DNA of 64,000 nt from Arthrobacter psychrochitiniphilus (GTDB lineage Bacteria > Actinomycetota > Actinomycetes > Actinomycetales > Micrococcaceae), in the NCBI RefSeq assembly GCF_003185915.1, contig NZ_QHLZ01000003.1, forward strand, positions 234,489-298,488. Direction: 5' to 3'. Positions 9,646 through 19,400 of this stretch are shown one piece after another. The stretch's first letter is position 1; every line of letters begins with the position of its first letter. Under the pieces are notes generated by a model that saw only the letters and a list, made by a program, of their open reading frames with translations, made no database searches and was not told the origin of the DNA. A program made the position numbers and the translations under genes.

Positions 9646-12600
9646 ATGCATCAGCAGCAGGAGCCAGAAGGTAAGGTGCCGCCGTCGGTTCTATCCGTCG
9701 TGCAGGAAGCCTATGGTCGCGGATACTTGGAGGGGCATCTGGCCGGTTGGCGCGATGCGGTTGCTGCCCAGGCTGGGCCGTCCGGTCCCGCTTCGGCGCC
9801 AGTGCTCATGCCCCCTGTGAACACCACGGCGGCCCCCCTGCCTCCGCGCAATGCCATGCCACCACCTAATAACTTGCCACCACCTAATGTCATGCCACGC
9901 ACGGTGCCACGGTCGCTGCCACCACTGCAGCAGGTAGCCAAACCCGTTGTCCAGGACCCGGCAGTAGCCGCGGAGCGCAAGCGCAAGCGCGAAGTTCAGA
10001 ACATCAACATCACCTTGTACGTTGCCAGTTTGCTGATGGTGGCTGCAGCTGCCTTGTTTGTTGGCAGCAGCCAGCCGGTGCCAGTGCGGTTGGTGGGGGT
10101 TTGGTTCGCCACAATACTTTTCTATGGCGCTGGTTTACTACTGCACGCCAAAGTGCCCCGTCTCAAGCCTGCTGCCGTGGCGTTTGCCGGCACGGCGTTG
10201 GCGATCATCCCCTTCGCAGGTCTGGCTACGTACAACTTGGGATTCCCGGATGGGCCCGCAGTGTGGTTGGCGACCTCCCTCATCGGAACCGTGGCCTACG
10301 CTGTGGCTGCTGTGCGCCTGCAAAGCCGGTTGGTGGTGTACCTTTCCCTCGCCTTCCTGCTCTCCACCGCATGGTCTTCCGTGGCCGTACTCGGGGCAGC
10401 CTTGGCCTGGTATTTCGCGGCACTCATTGTCTTTTCTGCACTGCTGTCCCTTGCCGGGTACCTGTTGCAGAACAGGGGCTCCGAGCCTGGCTTGTATGCC
10501 AAACCGCTCTCAGATCTCGGCCCTTGGTTTGCCCCCGCAGGTTTGCTTGGTTCGCTCATCTTTTCGCTGGCCTTGAACGCTTTTGATCACACGCTTGTCC
10601 TGGTTGCCGGGGTTATCTTCTATGCGGTCATGTGTGTAGTCGCCACCCCTGCGCTGCGCCGGTGGAACTACTTGGGCCTGAGGCTGTCCGCGACCTTGGC
10701 AGCGCCCTTCATTGGGTGGCTCATCCAACCGGAATTTGTTTGGGCAGCCGCGTCTTTCACCGTGGTGCTGGCGGTTCAGATTTTGACCATTGCTTATAGC
10801 CGAAACCGCCTCACGGCCTACTTGGGACGCGGCGCCTGGGTGGACGGGGATGTGCTCACCAGCGCCGTAGTTCTGGCGGTGAGCTCGGCCGCATGGACGG
10901 CTGGGCTGGCTGCACCCTGGAGTACCACTGCCGGCCAATGGCCATTCGCCGCGCTGGGGCTCGCAGTCGGACTTGTGGCAACCATGGCAGTGGTGCCCAT
11001 CTTCCTGCCGAAGGGGGAGTGGCTGCCGTTACCGGCAGCGACAGCGACCTTGCTGTGCTGGCTGTTCCTGTCCGCAGCGGACGCGATGGTGCTTCTGTCC
11101 ATTGGGTTGATCTACTCCCTGTTGCGGTACCGTGCGGCACGAGGGACCACCACGGGCCACATAATGCTCATCATTGCGCGTGTGCTGGTGAGTGCGCTGG
11201 CCGCAGCAACCCTTGCTCACTTCATTCCGGCGCAACCCGGTAAGGTCCATCTGATCTTGGCAGCCATGGGTGTCATTTGCGCTCTGCAGTTGCTAGCTGA
11301 TGCAATGTTGGCCAAGTTCGGTGCAGCGAATTCCGTCACCAACTACTCAGCGGCCGCCTGGGCAACAGCAGGAACAGCTCTTGTGATCCTGCTATCGGTC
11401 ACCTATGTGGGCCAAAATAGCCCCGCCTTCCCGGGAATCACCACGCTGCCATTGCTGCGTTGGGAGTTCCTTGTTTCCGCCCTCGCCATGGGTCTGGCCA
11501 CGGTAGTATTCTCACTCGTCAAGCTGCCCCGCACCAGAGGATTCTCGCGCGCAGAGATCATCGCGCCGTCGTACCTTTTTATTGTTGCGCTGGGCACAGG
11601 ACCGGTCTTTGACGCGGCTGGTGCCAGCGTGGCGTGGGGCGCAGCGCTGGTCTATCTGCTGGTGGGGGGCTTCCTGCTGCGCCGCCAAGAAAAGACCTTG
11701 CACCGCTGGGTTTATTGGTGGGGCGCCAGAGCCGTTTCGCTCCTGATGGCAATAGCGCTGTACCAGTTATGGCAGGAAAACAATCCTGCAACCACCATCT
11801 TCGGAACTGCTGTGGGGCTTGGGACTTTTCTGCTGCTGGCTTTGGTGCCCCAGATACTGATCCTGTCAGTGGTTGCCGTGCGCGGACGGGCAGTGAGCGG
11901 ACTCTGCGCAGATGTTCTGGTGACTTTGCTTGCGGCCGTGATGCTGGTTGGTGTGGCGGTCATTGCTGAGAGCCCTGGCTTGTGGACTGCCAGGCTCGCC
12001 GTGGTACTGGCCACTGCGGCGCTTGCAGTGCTGGCAACCTGTGGCACGATGCGAAGCAGACAGATGCCCGCTGTGCTCTGGTCGGCACCCGTGGCCTTAT
12101 GGCTTATCGCCTTGATCGCCTTGATCGCCTTGGCCGATCGCCCGCTTGCGGTTATGGTTCTGGGCATCCTGACAGCTACCTCGGCACTTGTGGCAGCCAG
12201 GGCCGGGTCCAGAATGGTTCGCGGATCACACTTCCTGCTGGCTCGGGTTGCGGTAACCATGCTCGTTGGCGAAGTTGTGAGGGAACTGACGGACAATGCG
12301 GTGGTCATCACTCTCGTGTTGACAGTGGTGCTGCTGCTCCAACTGGGACTGCAGGCCATGGCGGACACCAGAGGGCGCTTCAACACGGCTGTTGGGGAAG
12401 ATGCCTTGTTGCGGGCTGGTTTGTGGTTGCTGCTGACAGCCCTGCTGGTGTTGCCTGTTGCCTATGTGCTCCAAACTCGCGGCTTCGATTCACCGGGAAC
12501 CGCACTACGGTGGGTAGTGGCGTTGGAACTTCTTGCCCTGGCCGGCTCAGCCGTGGTTGCACAAGTGAGCTTGAAGGCACGGGGCGCCGCTTATCTGCTC

Positions 12601-13968
12601 ATTGTTGCCCTCATGGGAGGCGCGGTCCTGCTGGCACCGCTGATGTGGCCTGGTGCCACTGCCCTTATTCTGCTGGCTCTGTGCGTGGCCGCAATTGCTT
12701 GGCGGTGTGTCACTGAGCCGAAAACTGAACAGATGCGCTGGTATTGGTTGATTGCCACCGGCTGCTTCCTGGCCACTGCCTGCGTGGTGGATAGCGCGGC
12801 AGCCACCGGGATTTTTGCCGCAATGTGGCTGGTGGCAGGTACTGCACTTGTGGTGGCCGCCCACATCATGAAGACGCCGTGGCTGACGCTGCCGGGATCT
12901 TTGATGGTGCTCCTGTCCGCGTTCATGTTCCGCAGTCAGGTATTGGATTTGGTGGATCGGCCCGGATACGCCGCGCTGGCTGGCTTCGTGGTTGTTCTGG
13001 GAGCGCTGTACATCATGGCCATGGTCTTGGTGAGTTTGCTCGCTAGCACGCAGGTAAACAGGGCTGGACTGATTGCGGTGGCGCTCGGTGGGGGTGGAGT
13101 TTTTGCCCTCTGGGCGGTGACAGACGAGACCACATCTCTGCTCGGGGCAGCAGCCTTCACCGGGGTTGCCGTGCTTGCCTGTGTTGAACTACCTACTGGA
13201 CGGCGCCGACTGGGCATGGATGCAGCTGTGCTGTCCTCTGCCTTGGTCTGGTTCTGGGCCTCCACAACCTACATAGATTTAGGTGTGTTCTGGTTTGTAC
13301 AGTGGTGTGCATTGGCGTTTGCCGTCCTTGCCATGATTCGCTACCGGGCCAAGGAACTGCAGGGAGGCAAGACCATGCTCATGGTCGCGGCCGTCGCGGC
13401 CAGCCTTGGCGGTCTTCTGACCATAGTCAGCGGTGACACGCTACAGCAGGTCATCTCCTTACTGGTGTTCGTGGCCCTGTTGGCAGTTGGCATGGCACTC
13501 GAAGAACGCATCTTCACCATTTGGGGTGCGGTAGGCGTGGCAACGGCTGTGATCTGGTATCTGCGAGGATTCACATACATCCTGTTGGCGCTGCTGGCAC
13601 TGGCGCTGATAGCCCTCGCCATATGGCGACTGAACCGTAAGAAGCCCCTCGCAAAAACGGAGGCACCCCTGAACCCCAATGGGGGAGGGCCTGCTGGCAT
13701 GCCCGGCGTGGGCCAGCAGTACATGGGCCAGCAGTACGCGGGCCCACAGGAGATGGCGGAACCGTACGTGGAGCAGCACCCGGATCAGTGGCCATCCGCC
13801 TACGCTGGTGAGCCGGTGCAGCCCCAGCACCCCATTCCAGCGCAGCCCCAGCCGGTGCAGCCCCAGCACCCCATTCCAGCGCAGCCCCAGCCGGCGCAGC
13901 CCCCTTCAGCGCCGCCCGTTCCAGCGCGGCCCCTGCCAGCGCCACAGCAGGGCCCCCCGGAGATGTGA
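9646..13968 (+). CDS. Very large multispanning membrane protein, SCO7613-like
   Basis: This 1440-aa protein has a Pro/Met-rich soluble N-terminus (residues 1-110, including tandem PPPNN/PPPNV motifs) and a basic RKRKREVQ segment. Dozens of consecutive hydrophobic helices (residues about 120-1345) follow, and the C-terminus is a Pro/Gln-rich tail. The pattern matches a family of actinobacterial integral membrane proteins annotated after Streptomyces SCO7613, whose function is not known to me; this assignment is from memory. GGGAG five bases before ATG 9646 is the SD. The gene is monocistronic and convergent with the MFS gene. The tail contains a perfect two-unit 39-bp repeat. Whether it transports something or acts in envelope assembly cannot be told from sequence. 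Confidence 0.85.
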   Translation: MHQQQEPEGKVPPSVLSVVQEAYGRGYLEGHLAGWRDAVAAQAGPSGPASAPVLMPPVNTTAAPLPPRNAMPPPNNLPPPNVMPRTVPRSLPPLQQVAKPVVQDPAVAAERKRKREVQNINITLYVASLLMVAAAALFVGSSQPVPVRLVGVWFATILFYGAGLLLHAKVPRLKPAAVAFAGTALAIIPFAGLATYNLGFPDGPAVWLATSLIGTVAYAVAAVRLQSRLVVYLSLAFLLSTAWSSVAVLGAALAWYFAALIVFSALLSLAGYLLQNRGSEPGLYAKPLSDLGPWFAPAGLLGSLIFSLALNAFDHTLVLVAGVIFYAVMCVVATPALRRWNYLGLRLSATLAAPFIGWLIQPEFVWAAASFTVVLAVQILTIAYSRNRLTAYLGRGAWVDGDVLTSAVVLAVSSAAWTAGLAAPWSTTAGQWPFAALGLAVGLVATMAVVPIFLPKGEWLPLPAATATLLCWLFLSAADAMVLLSIGLIYSLLRYRAARGTTTGHIMLIIARVLVSALAAATLAHFIPAQPGKVHLILAAMGVICALQLLADAMLAKFGAANSVTNYSAAAWATAGTALVILLSVTYVGQNSPAFPGITTLPLLRWEFLVSALAMGLATVVFSLVKLPRTRGFSRAEIIAPSYLFIVALGTGPVFDAAGASVAWGAALVYLLVGGFLLRRQEKTLHRWVYWWGARAVSLLMAIALYQLWQENNPATTIFGTAVGLGTFLLLALVPQILILSVVAVRGRAVSGLCADVLVTLLAAVMLVGVAVIAESPGLWTARLAVVLATAALAVLATCGTMRSRQMPAVLWSAPVALWLIALIALIALADRPLAVMVLGILTATSALVAARAGSRMVRGSHFLLARVAVTMLVGEVVRELTDNAVVITLVLTVVLLLQLGLQAMADTRGRFNTAVGEDALLRAGLWLLLTALLVLPVAYVLQTRGFDSPGTALRWVVALELLALAGSAVVAQVSLKARGAAYLLIVALMGGAVLLAPLMWPGATALILLALCVAAIAWRCVTEPKTEQMRWYWLIATGCFLATACVVDSAAATGIFAAMWLVAGTALVVAAHIMKTPWLTLPGSLMVLLSAFMFRSQVLDLVDRPGYAALAGFVVVLGALYIMAMVLVSLLASTQVNRAGLIAVALGGGGVFALWAVTDETTSLLGAAAFTGVAVLACVELPTGRRRLGMDAAVLSSALVWFWASTTYIDLGVFWFVQWCALAFAVLAMIRYRAKELQGGKTMLMVAAVAASLGGLLTIVSGDTLQQVISLLVFVALLAVGMALEERIFTIWGAVGVATAVIWYLRGFTYILLALLALALIALAIWRLNRKKPLAKTEAPLNPNGGGPAGMPGVGQQYMGQQYAGPQEMAEPYVEQHPDQWPSAYAGEPVQPQHPIPAQPQPVQPQHPIPAQPQPAQPPSAPPVPARPLPAPQQGPPEM
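13813..13890 (+). repeat. 39-bp tandem repeat coding a Pro/Gln-rich tail
   Basis: Two identical 39-bp units (13813-13851 and 13852-13890) encode 13-residue units beginning PVQPQHPIPAQPQ. A degenerate continuation follows. Copy number could vary between strains by slippage, with the frame preserved. Confidence 0.9.
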
Positions 13969-14005
13969 TGTGCGTTTGAGCTGATGAGCCTGTCAAGGGC
14001 TCCGA

Positions 14006-15295
14006 TCATTTGACACCCCTGACCTGAGCCACGGCCCATGCTCCGGCCAATGCGGTGACTCCGGAAATCACGAACAGCAGGGTGAAGCCGCCCACGGCGC
14101 TGACCAACAGGGCGCCCAACATGGGCGCGAACGCCTGGGGGACTGTCAGTGCGATGTTCATGATGCCCAGGTCTTTGCCGCGGGAGAGCTGGTCCGGCAG
14201 TACTTCTGTGGCCAGCGCCTGATCCACCGACAGAAAACAGCCGTAGCCCAGGCCCAAAAGGGCGGCACCCACAGTGGCGGCCCCCATGGTCGGGACAAAA
14301 GCCAGGATCAGTGCAGCCGCCGCCTGGAGCACGGACGCGCCGAAGATGAAAACCCGCCGCCGGCCCAGTTTGTCTGAGAGCCTGCCCAACCATAGCGAAG
14401 CGATAATCACGAAGACCATGTAGACGAGGGTCAGCTGAATCAGCGAGCCCTGTGCATCCGCCACCTTGAGTCCGTACATGAGGAAGTACAGCAGCAAGCT
14501 GGTGCCAAAGGCGTTGCCCAGGTTCACCAAGATGCGGCTCAACAGGGTCCAGCCGAAGTCCGGATGTTTACGTGGACTGATCCACAGACCGCCCATGAGT
14601 GAGCTCAGCGTCAGTGGCGGCACAATCCCCGGCGGCAGGACGGCGTCGGGCATTAACAGCAGGAAGGGCAAGCCGAGGCACACCAACAGGCCCGCCATGA
14701 GGGCGTAACCGCCAAAGGTACTCAGCGCCAAGACCATGACCAGCACCAGCCCGGCAATGATGCCAATGGCCTGCGGTGCAGAGATCCAGCCTGAGACGTA
14801 TCCCCGCTGATTCACTGGCACCTGATCAGAGATGGCAGCCGTCAGTGCGGCCGTCAGGACACAGAAGAAGATGCTTGCCCCAACCCAGCAGATCCCGATC
14901 GAAAGGAACGAGGTCTGCCAGCCCAGGAGCACCAGGGATACGGCAAAGCCCAGTGTTCCCAGGGCTATCCATGGGCGGCGCCGGCCGAAGCGGGACGTGG
15001 TGCGGTCAGAAAGTGCGCCGGTGAGCGGATAGGCAATGAGCGCAAAGGCGCCGGCAACGCCGGAGATCAGACCAAACCCCAGGACGTTGGCCACCCAGTC
15101 CGTGGCGTTGAGGTACTTCTCAACCTGGAGTGGCAGCAGTAGTTGGACCGGTGTCAATTGGGCAATCCAAACCCCGAACCAGCTCAGGGCGAAGAGAAAA
15201 ATCCACTTTCCGCCCACGCGACGGGTGGGAATCTCTGAAACGGAGAGTCCGCCCGGGGGAGTAGGCACCCCGGAACTATCGGTGACTTTGCTCAC
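14006..15295 (-). CDS. Major facilitator superfamily transporter
   Basis: The 429-aa product shows about twelve hydrophobic segments and the MFS signature between helices 2 and 3, GALSDRTTSRFGRRRPW, with a degenerate repeat LGRLSDKLGRRRVFI in the second half. A hydrophilic N-terminus of about 28 residues precedes the first helix. The form resembles MFS carriers that actinobacteria often place beside sugar genes, but no substrate can be assigned here. It starts at a GTG and is convergent with the 1440-aa membrane protein gene, with 37 bp between stops. A candidate promoter (TTGAAC, 18 bp, GATTAT) lies about 100 bp upstream. Confidence 0.87.
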   Translation of the reverse strand: MSKVTDSSGVPTPPGGLSVSEIPTRRVGGKWIFLFALSWFGVWIAQLTPVQLLLPLQVEKYLNATDWVANVLGFGLISGVAGAFALIAYPLTGALSDRTTSRFGRRRPWIALGTLGFAVSLVLLGWQTSFLSIGICWVGASIFFCVLTAALTAAISDQVPVNQRGYVSGWISAPQAIGIIAGLVLVMVLALSTFGGYALMAGLLVCLGLPFLLLMPDAVLPPGIVPPLTLSSLMGGLWISPRKHPDFGWTLLSRILVNLGNAFGTSLLLYFLMYGLKVADAQGSLIQLTLVYMVFVIIASLWLGRLSDKLGRRRVFIFGASVLQAAAALILAFVPTMGAATVGAALLGLGYGCFLSVDQALATEVLPDQLSRGKDLGIMNIALTVPQAFAPMLGALLVSAVGGFTLLFVISGVTALAGAWAVAQVRGVK

Positions 15296-15391
15296 GATTG
15301 AAGCATCTCATGGCCGTCAAGGCCCGAAAAGACGGAAAGGATAGAGGTGCGGCTGTTGGCCGCGGCGTTGGCCCAATTGGCGTTCAGCGCC

Positions 15392-15421
15392 ATAATCCGG
15401 CATACTTATTGAGTTGTTCAA
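15392..15421 (-). promoter_or_regulatory. Candidate promoter of the MFS gene
   Basis: On the minus strand, TTGAAC and GATTAT are separated by 18 bp, about 100 bp upstream of the GTG start. The -10 is not close to consensus, so this is tentative. Confidence 0.35.
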
Positions 15422-15712
15422 GTGCTTTTTCGTGTCCCGGTCGAGATAATGCTCGTCGCAGGGTCCAAGCTAAAGCCCACATATGACAAGCCCTCCGCAT
15501 AAAAGGTGTGGGTACGTGCGCGAATTATTCGCGACACGCCCGACCGCGGGGGTCGGAGCTCCAACGGATTGAGGAACCCGGATTTATCCGGATTCAGTTC
15601 GTTGGGAGCGTGGCTGTGAATGCCACATTTGAACAGGAAAAGTAAACAGCGTTTACGTCAACAGCATCGCTTCTACAGGTTGCTTCGTTACAGGAAAGAG
15701 AGTCACGACGCC
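15422..15712 (+). other. S10-operon leader region
   Basis: The 417-bp gap between the MFS gene and rpsJ must contain the S10-operon promoter and leader. Three small inverted repeats stand out: CGCGAAT/ATTCGCG at 15519-15533, CGACC..GGTCG at 15541-15555, and CCGGA..TCCGG at 15578-15591. GTGGC..GCCAC surrounds the 13-mer GAATGCCACATTT (15618-15630), which is also found in the rpsL leader. I found no convincing -35/-10 pair. Confidence 0.4.
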
Positions 15713-16021
15713 ATGGCGGGACAAAAAATCCGCATCCGGCTGAAGTCATATGACCACGAGGTCATTGATGTTTCAGCTCGGAAGATCGTTGAGACGGTCA
15801 CGCGCGCAGGCGCAACGGTAGTAGGCCCCGTGCCGCTGCCCACAGAGAAGAACATTTACTGCGTAATTCGTTCACCTCACAAGTACAAGGACAGCCGTGA
15901 GCACTTTGAAATGCGCACGCACAAGCGTCTTATCGACATCATTGATCCCACGCCTAAGGCTGTAGATTCGCTCATGCGTCTCGACCTGCCGGCCGACGTG
16001 AACATCGAAATCAAACTGTAG
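15713..16021 (+). CDS. rpsJ: 30S ribosomal protein S10
   Basis: S10 is a 30S head protein that also acts as NusE in antitermination complexes. The 102-aa product, [19 protein letters not shown] through [11 protein letters not shown], has the exact family length. ATG 15713 is chosen over an upstream ATG at 15620 because the family N-terminus begins here; the AGGAAAGAG upstream is somewhat far (about 13 nt). It leads an eleven-gene S10 operon running to rpsQ. Confidence 0.98.
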   Translation: MAGQKIRIRLKSYDHEVIDVSARKIVETVTRAGATVVGPVPLPTEKNIYCVIRSPHKYKDSREHFEMRTHKRLIDIIDPTPKAVDSLMRLDLPADVNIEIKL

Positions 16022-16038
16022 GGAGGTGCTGAGAAACT

Positions 16039-16689
16039 ATGACCGCGACCCGAAACACTAAGGGCATCCTGGGCACGAAGCTCGGCATGACCCAGGTCTG
16101 GGATGAGAACAACTTGCTTGTTCCCGTAACTGTTGTCCAGGCCGACTCCAACGTCATCACCCAGCTGCGCAACGCAGAGGTTGATGGCTACGTAGCGATC
16201 CAGATCGGCTACGGCCAGATCGATCCCCGCAAGGTTACCAAGCCCCTGGCTGGTCACTTTGCAAAGGCTGGCGTTACCCCTCGCCGCCACGTCGTTGAAC
16301 TGCGCACTGCAGACGCCGACACCTACACCCTCGGCCAGGAGCTCTCCGTTGAGATCTTCGAAGCCGGCCAGAAGGTCGACGTCGTCGGTACTTCAAAGGG
16401 TAAGGGTTTCGCCGGTGTCATGAAGCGTCACGGCTTCCACGGCGCCCCGGCATCACACGGTGCTCACAAGAACCACCGTAAGCCCGGTTCCATCGGTGGC
16501 GCGTCCACCCCTGGCCGCGTTTTCAAGGGTATGCGCATGGCAGGCCGTATGGGTGCCGAGCGCGTAACCACCATGAACCTGACGGTTCACGGTGTTGACG
16601 CCGAGAAGTCGCTGCTGCTGATCAAGGGTGCTGTCCCCGGCGCCCGCGGCCAGGTCGTATTCGTACGCACCGCCGTGAAGGGAGCATAA
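16039..16689 (+). CDS. rplC: 50S ribosomal protein L3
   Basis: L3 is an early-assembling 50S protein whose long loop reaches the peptidyl-transferase centre. The 216-aa product begins [22 protein letters not shown] and contains the [17 protein letters not shown] and [14 protein letters not shown] segments that form the loop. GGGAGG lies upstream of ATG 16039. It is the second gene of the S10 operon, with 17 bp after rpsJ and 4 bp before rplD. Confidence 0.98.
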   Translation: MTATRNTKGILGTKLGMTQVWDENNLLVPVTVVQADSNVITQLRNAEVDGYVAIQIGYGQIDPRKVTKPLAGHFAKAGVTPRRHVVELRTADADTYTLGQELSVEIFEAGQKVDVVGTSKGKGFAGVMKRHGFHGAPASHGAHKNHRKPGSIGGASTPGRVFKGMRMAGRMGAERVTTMNLTVHGVDAEKSLLLIKGAVPGARGQVVFVRTAVKGA

Positions 16690-16693
16690 GTAA

Positions 16694-17530
16694 ATGGCTA
16701 CTGTTAAAGTTGACCTGCCTGCAGAGATCTTCGACGTTCAGACCAACGTGCCCTTGCTGCACCAGGTTGTCGTAGCTCAGCTTGCCGCTGCCCGTCAGGG
16801 TACGCACAAGACCAAGACCCGCGCCGAAGTATCCGGTGCTGGCCGCAAGCCGTTCGCACAGAAGGGTACCGGCCGTGCCCGTCAGGGTTCAATCCGCGCC
16901 CCTCACATGACCGGCGGTGGCGTTGTCCACGGTCCCACTCCTCGCGATTACAGCCAGCGTACGCCCAAGAAGATGAAGGCTGCAGCTTTGCGCGGCGCAC
17001 TCTCTGACCGCGCACGCAACGGCCGTATCCACGTTATTGCGGAATTGGTTTCCGGCTCCAAGCCGTCCACCAAGGTTGCAATGGCCACGCTGGCATCCGT
17101 CACCACGCGCAAGAACTTGCTCGTAGTGATTGAGCGCGCCAACGACGTTGCCGCATTGAGCGTACGCAACATCACCAACCTGCACGTTTTGTACGTTGAC
17201 CAGCTCAACACTTACGACGTGCTTGTCTCTGATGACATTGTCTTCACACAGGCTGCTTACGACGTTTTCGTCTCCGGTCGCGCTGCTTCAGAAGCTTTTG
17301 CTTCAAGCATGCTGCTGGTTGAAGACCTGGTTTCTGTTGACGCCGAAGATGACGCCGAAGGCACCATCAAGGGCAACAAGGACTCCATGAAGTACCACGT
17401 GCCTGGTTCACGCTGGTACGACGCCACTGAGGCTGAAGTTTGGTTTGCAACAGCTGAGGACGCCAAGGCCGCAGGCTTTGTTCCGGCCGGCGGCGAAGCT
17501 GCCCAGACCATTAAGGAGGACGGCAAGTGA
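16694..17530 (+). CDS. rplD: 50S ribosomal protein L4 with C-terminal extra domain
   Basis: Residues 1 to about 215 are a normal L4, including the tunnel-lining loop with the [19 protein letters not shown] motif where macrolide-resistance changes arise. The total of 278 aa exceeds the usual 205-220. After an acidic linker (VDAEDDAEG) comes a compact module from about residue 224: IKGN..S..YHVPGS..Y..T..EVWFAT..DA.AAGFVPA. This pattern resembles the small module at the C-termini of thermonucleases and other actinobacterial proteins, named 'sunset' in some annotations. The stop overlaps the rplW GTG by GTGA, so the extension is in the operon's correct frame and not a misread. Its function on the ribosome is unknown. 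Confidence 0.96.
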   Translation: MATVKVDLPAEIFDVQTNVPLLHQVVVAQLAAARQGTHKTKTRAEVSGAGRKPFAQKGTGRARQGSIRAPHMTGGGVVHGPTPRDYSQRTPKKMKAAALRGALSDRARNGRIHVIAELVSGSKPSTKVAMATLASVTTRKNLLVVIERANDVAALSVRNITNLHVLYVDQLNTYDVLVSDDIVFTQAAYDVFVSGRAASEAFASSMLLVEDLVSVDAEDDAEGTIKGNKDSMKYHVPGSRWYDATEAEVWFATAEDAKAAGFVPAGGEAAQTIKEDGK

Positions 17531-17832
17531 GCGCCGTTACCATCAAGGATCCGCGCGACGTAGTGCTTGCACCTGTCGTTTCGGAAAAGAGCTATGGCTT
17601 GATCGACGAAGGTAAGTACACCTTCCTGGTTGACCCCCGCTCAAACAAGACCGAGATCAAGCTGGCCGTGGAGAAAATTTTCTCCGTCAAGGTCGACTCG
17701 ATCAACACCATCAACCGGGCCGGTAAGCGTAAGCGCACCAAGTTCGGATGGGGACAGCGCAAGAACACCAAGCGCGCCATTGTCTCCCTCCGCGAGGGCA
17801 CGATTGACATCTTCGGCGGTCCGCTTTCATAA
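17527..17832 (+). CDS. rplW: 50S ribosomal protein L23
   Basis: L23 sits at the exit of the nascent-peptide tunnel and is the docking point for trigger factor and SRP. The 101-aa product, with [13 protein letters not shown] and the GRKNTKR-type C-terminal half, is of normal length. The GTG start at 17527 overlaps the rplD stop, and the proximal GGAGGA within rplD provides the SD. Confidence 0.97.
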   Translation: MSAVTIKDPRDVVLAPVVSEKSYGLIDEGKYTFLVDPRSNKTEIKLAVEKIFSVKVDSINTINRAGKRKRTKFGWGQRKNTKRAIVSLREGTIDIFGGPLS

Positions 17833-17862
17833 GCGGAGACCACTTTAACGAGGAAATAAACT

Positions 17863-18702
17863 ATGGGAATCCGTAAGTACAAGCCGACAACCCCGGGCCG
17901 TCGTGGCTCGAGCGTTGCCGACTTCACAGAAATCACGCGGTCGACGCCGGAGAAGTCTCTGGTCCGTCCACTGCCCAAAAAGGGTGGCCGTAACAACACC
18001 GGTCGCATCACGACTCGTCACAAGGGTGGTGGCCACAAGCGCCAGTACCGCCTGATTGACTTCCGTCGTCACGATAAGGACGGCGTAAACGCACGCGTTG
18101 CTGAGATCGAATACGATCCCAACCGCACCGCACGCATTGCGCTCCTGCACTACGTTGATGGAACCAAGCGTTACATCATCGCCCCGAACAAGCTCAGCCA
18201 GGGCGACTTCGTAGAAGCCGGTGCGGCTGCTGATATCAAGCCTGGCAACAACCTTCCGATGCGCAACATCCCCGTGGGTACTGTTATCCACGCTGTGGAG
18301 CTGCGTCCCGGAGGAGGAGCCAAGATGGCTCGTTCAGCTGGTGCCTCGGTTCAGCTCGTCGCCAAGGAAGGCAAGTTCGCCCAGCTGCGTCTGCCCTCCG
18401 GCGAAATCCGCAACGTTGATGCGCGCTGCCGCGCGACCATCGGCGAAGTTGGAAACGCTGAGCAGTCCAACATCAACTGGGGTAAGGCTGGCCGTATGCG
18501 CTGGAAGGGCGTACGCCCGACCGTCCGCGGTGTTGTCATGAACCCCGTCGATCACCCTCATGGTGGTGGTGAAGGTAAGACCTCCGGTGGACGTCACCCG
18601 GTCAACCCGAACGGTAAGCGCGAAGGCCGTACCCGCCGTCCCAACAAAGAGAGCGACAAGCTGATTGTTCGTCGCCGCCGTACTGGCAAGAACAAGCGAT
18701 AG
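17863..18702 (+). CDS. rplB: 50S ribosomal protein L2
   Basis: L2 is needed for subunit association and supports peptidyl transfer. The 279-aa product contains the conserved [10 protein letters not shown] segment near residues 230-239 with the key histidine, and the C-terminal RRRTGKNKR. It starts at ATG 17863 behind ACGAGGA and is followed closely by rpsS in the S10 operon. Confidence 0.98.
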   Translation: MGIRKYKPTTPGRRGSSVADFTEITRSTPEKSLVRPLPKKGGRNNTGRITTRHKGGGHKRQYRLIDFRRHDKDGVNARVAEIEYDPNRTARIALLHYVDGTKRYIIAPNKLSQGDFVEAGAAADIKPGNNLPMRNIPVGTVIHAVELRPGGGAKMARSAGASVQLVAKEGKFAQLRLPSGEIRNVDARCRATIGEVGNAEQSNINWGKAGRMRWKGVRPTVRGVVMNPVDHPHGGGEGKTSGGRHPVNPNGKREGRTRRPNKESDKLIVRRRRTGKNKR

Positions 18703-18714
18703 GAGCCTGGAGAC

Positions 18715-18996
18715 ATGCCACGTAGCCTGAAGAAGGGTCCCTTCGTTGACCAGCACCTCTTTGTTAAGGTAGCTCGGGAGAACGAAAAGGGTACCAAGAA
18801 CGTAATTAAGACCTGGTCCCGCCGCTCGATGATCGTGCCCGATATGTTGGGTCACACGATCGCCGTGCATGACGGTCGCAAGCACATCCCCGTGTTTGTT
18901 ACTGAGTCGATGGTCGGGCACAAGCTCGGCGAATTCGCCGCCACGCGGACATTCCGCGGCCATGTCAAGGACGACCGTAAGGGCAAGCGCCGCTAG
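18715..18996 (+). CDS. rpsS: 30S ribosomal protein S19
   Basis: S19 is a 30S head protein that forms intersubunit bridges and pairs with S13. The 93-aa product [29 protein letters not shown] has the expected size and motifs. AGGAG precedes ATG 18715, 12 bp after the rplB stop. Confidence 0.98.
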   Translation: MPRSLKKGPFVDQHLFVKVARENEKGTKNVIKTWSRRSMIVPDMLGHTIAVHDGRKHIPVFVTESMVGHKLGEFAATRTFRGHVKDDRKGKRR

Positions 18997-19034
18997 GCGC
19001 TTGTCAATACGGCTAAGACGAGAGAGAGATAGCA

Positions 19035-19400
19035 ATGGAAGCCAAGGCAAGTGCGCGTCATCTGCGCGTAACGCCTATGAAGGCCCGGCGCGTCGTCAAC
19101 CTGATTCGTGGCAAGCAGGCGAATGAGGCATTGGCGATTTTGAAGTTTGCCCCCCAGGCAGCTTCGGAACCGGTATTCAAGGTAGTCCAGTCCGCAGTGG
19201 CTAACGCCCGCGTTCTGGCAGATCGCGACAGCATCGCGTTCAACGAAAATGATCTGTACATCCGCGAAATCTTCGTTGATGATGGCCCCACCATGAAGCG
19301 GTTCCAGCCGCGTGCACAGGGCCGTGCATTCCAGATCAAGAAGCGCACCAGCCACGTCACAGTGGTTGTTGCTACCCCCGAGAAAGAGGAGGCTCGCTAA
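19035..19400 (+). CDS. rplV: 50S ribosomal protein L22
   Basis: L22 binds 23S rRNA domains and its hairpin lines the peptide tunnel next to L4. The 121-aa product has the conserved [17 protein letters not shown] near the start and the tip region [20 protein letters not shown]. The stop TAA is directly followed by the rpsC GTG with no intervening base. Confidence 0.98.
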   Translation: MEAKASARHLRVTPMKARRVVNLIRGKQANEALAILKFAPQAASEPVFKVVQSAVANARVLADRDSIAFNENDLYIREIFVDDGPTMKRFQPRAQGRAFQIKKRTSHVTVVVATPEKEEAR

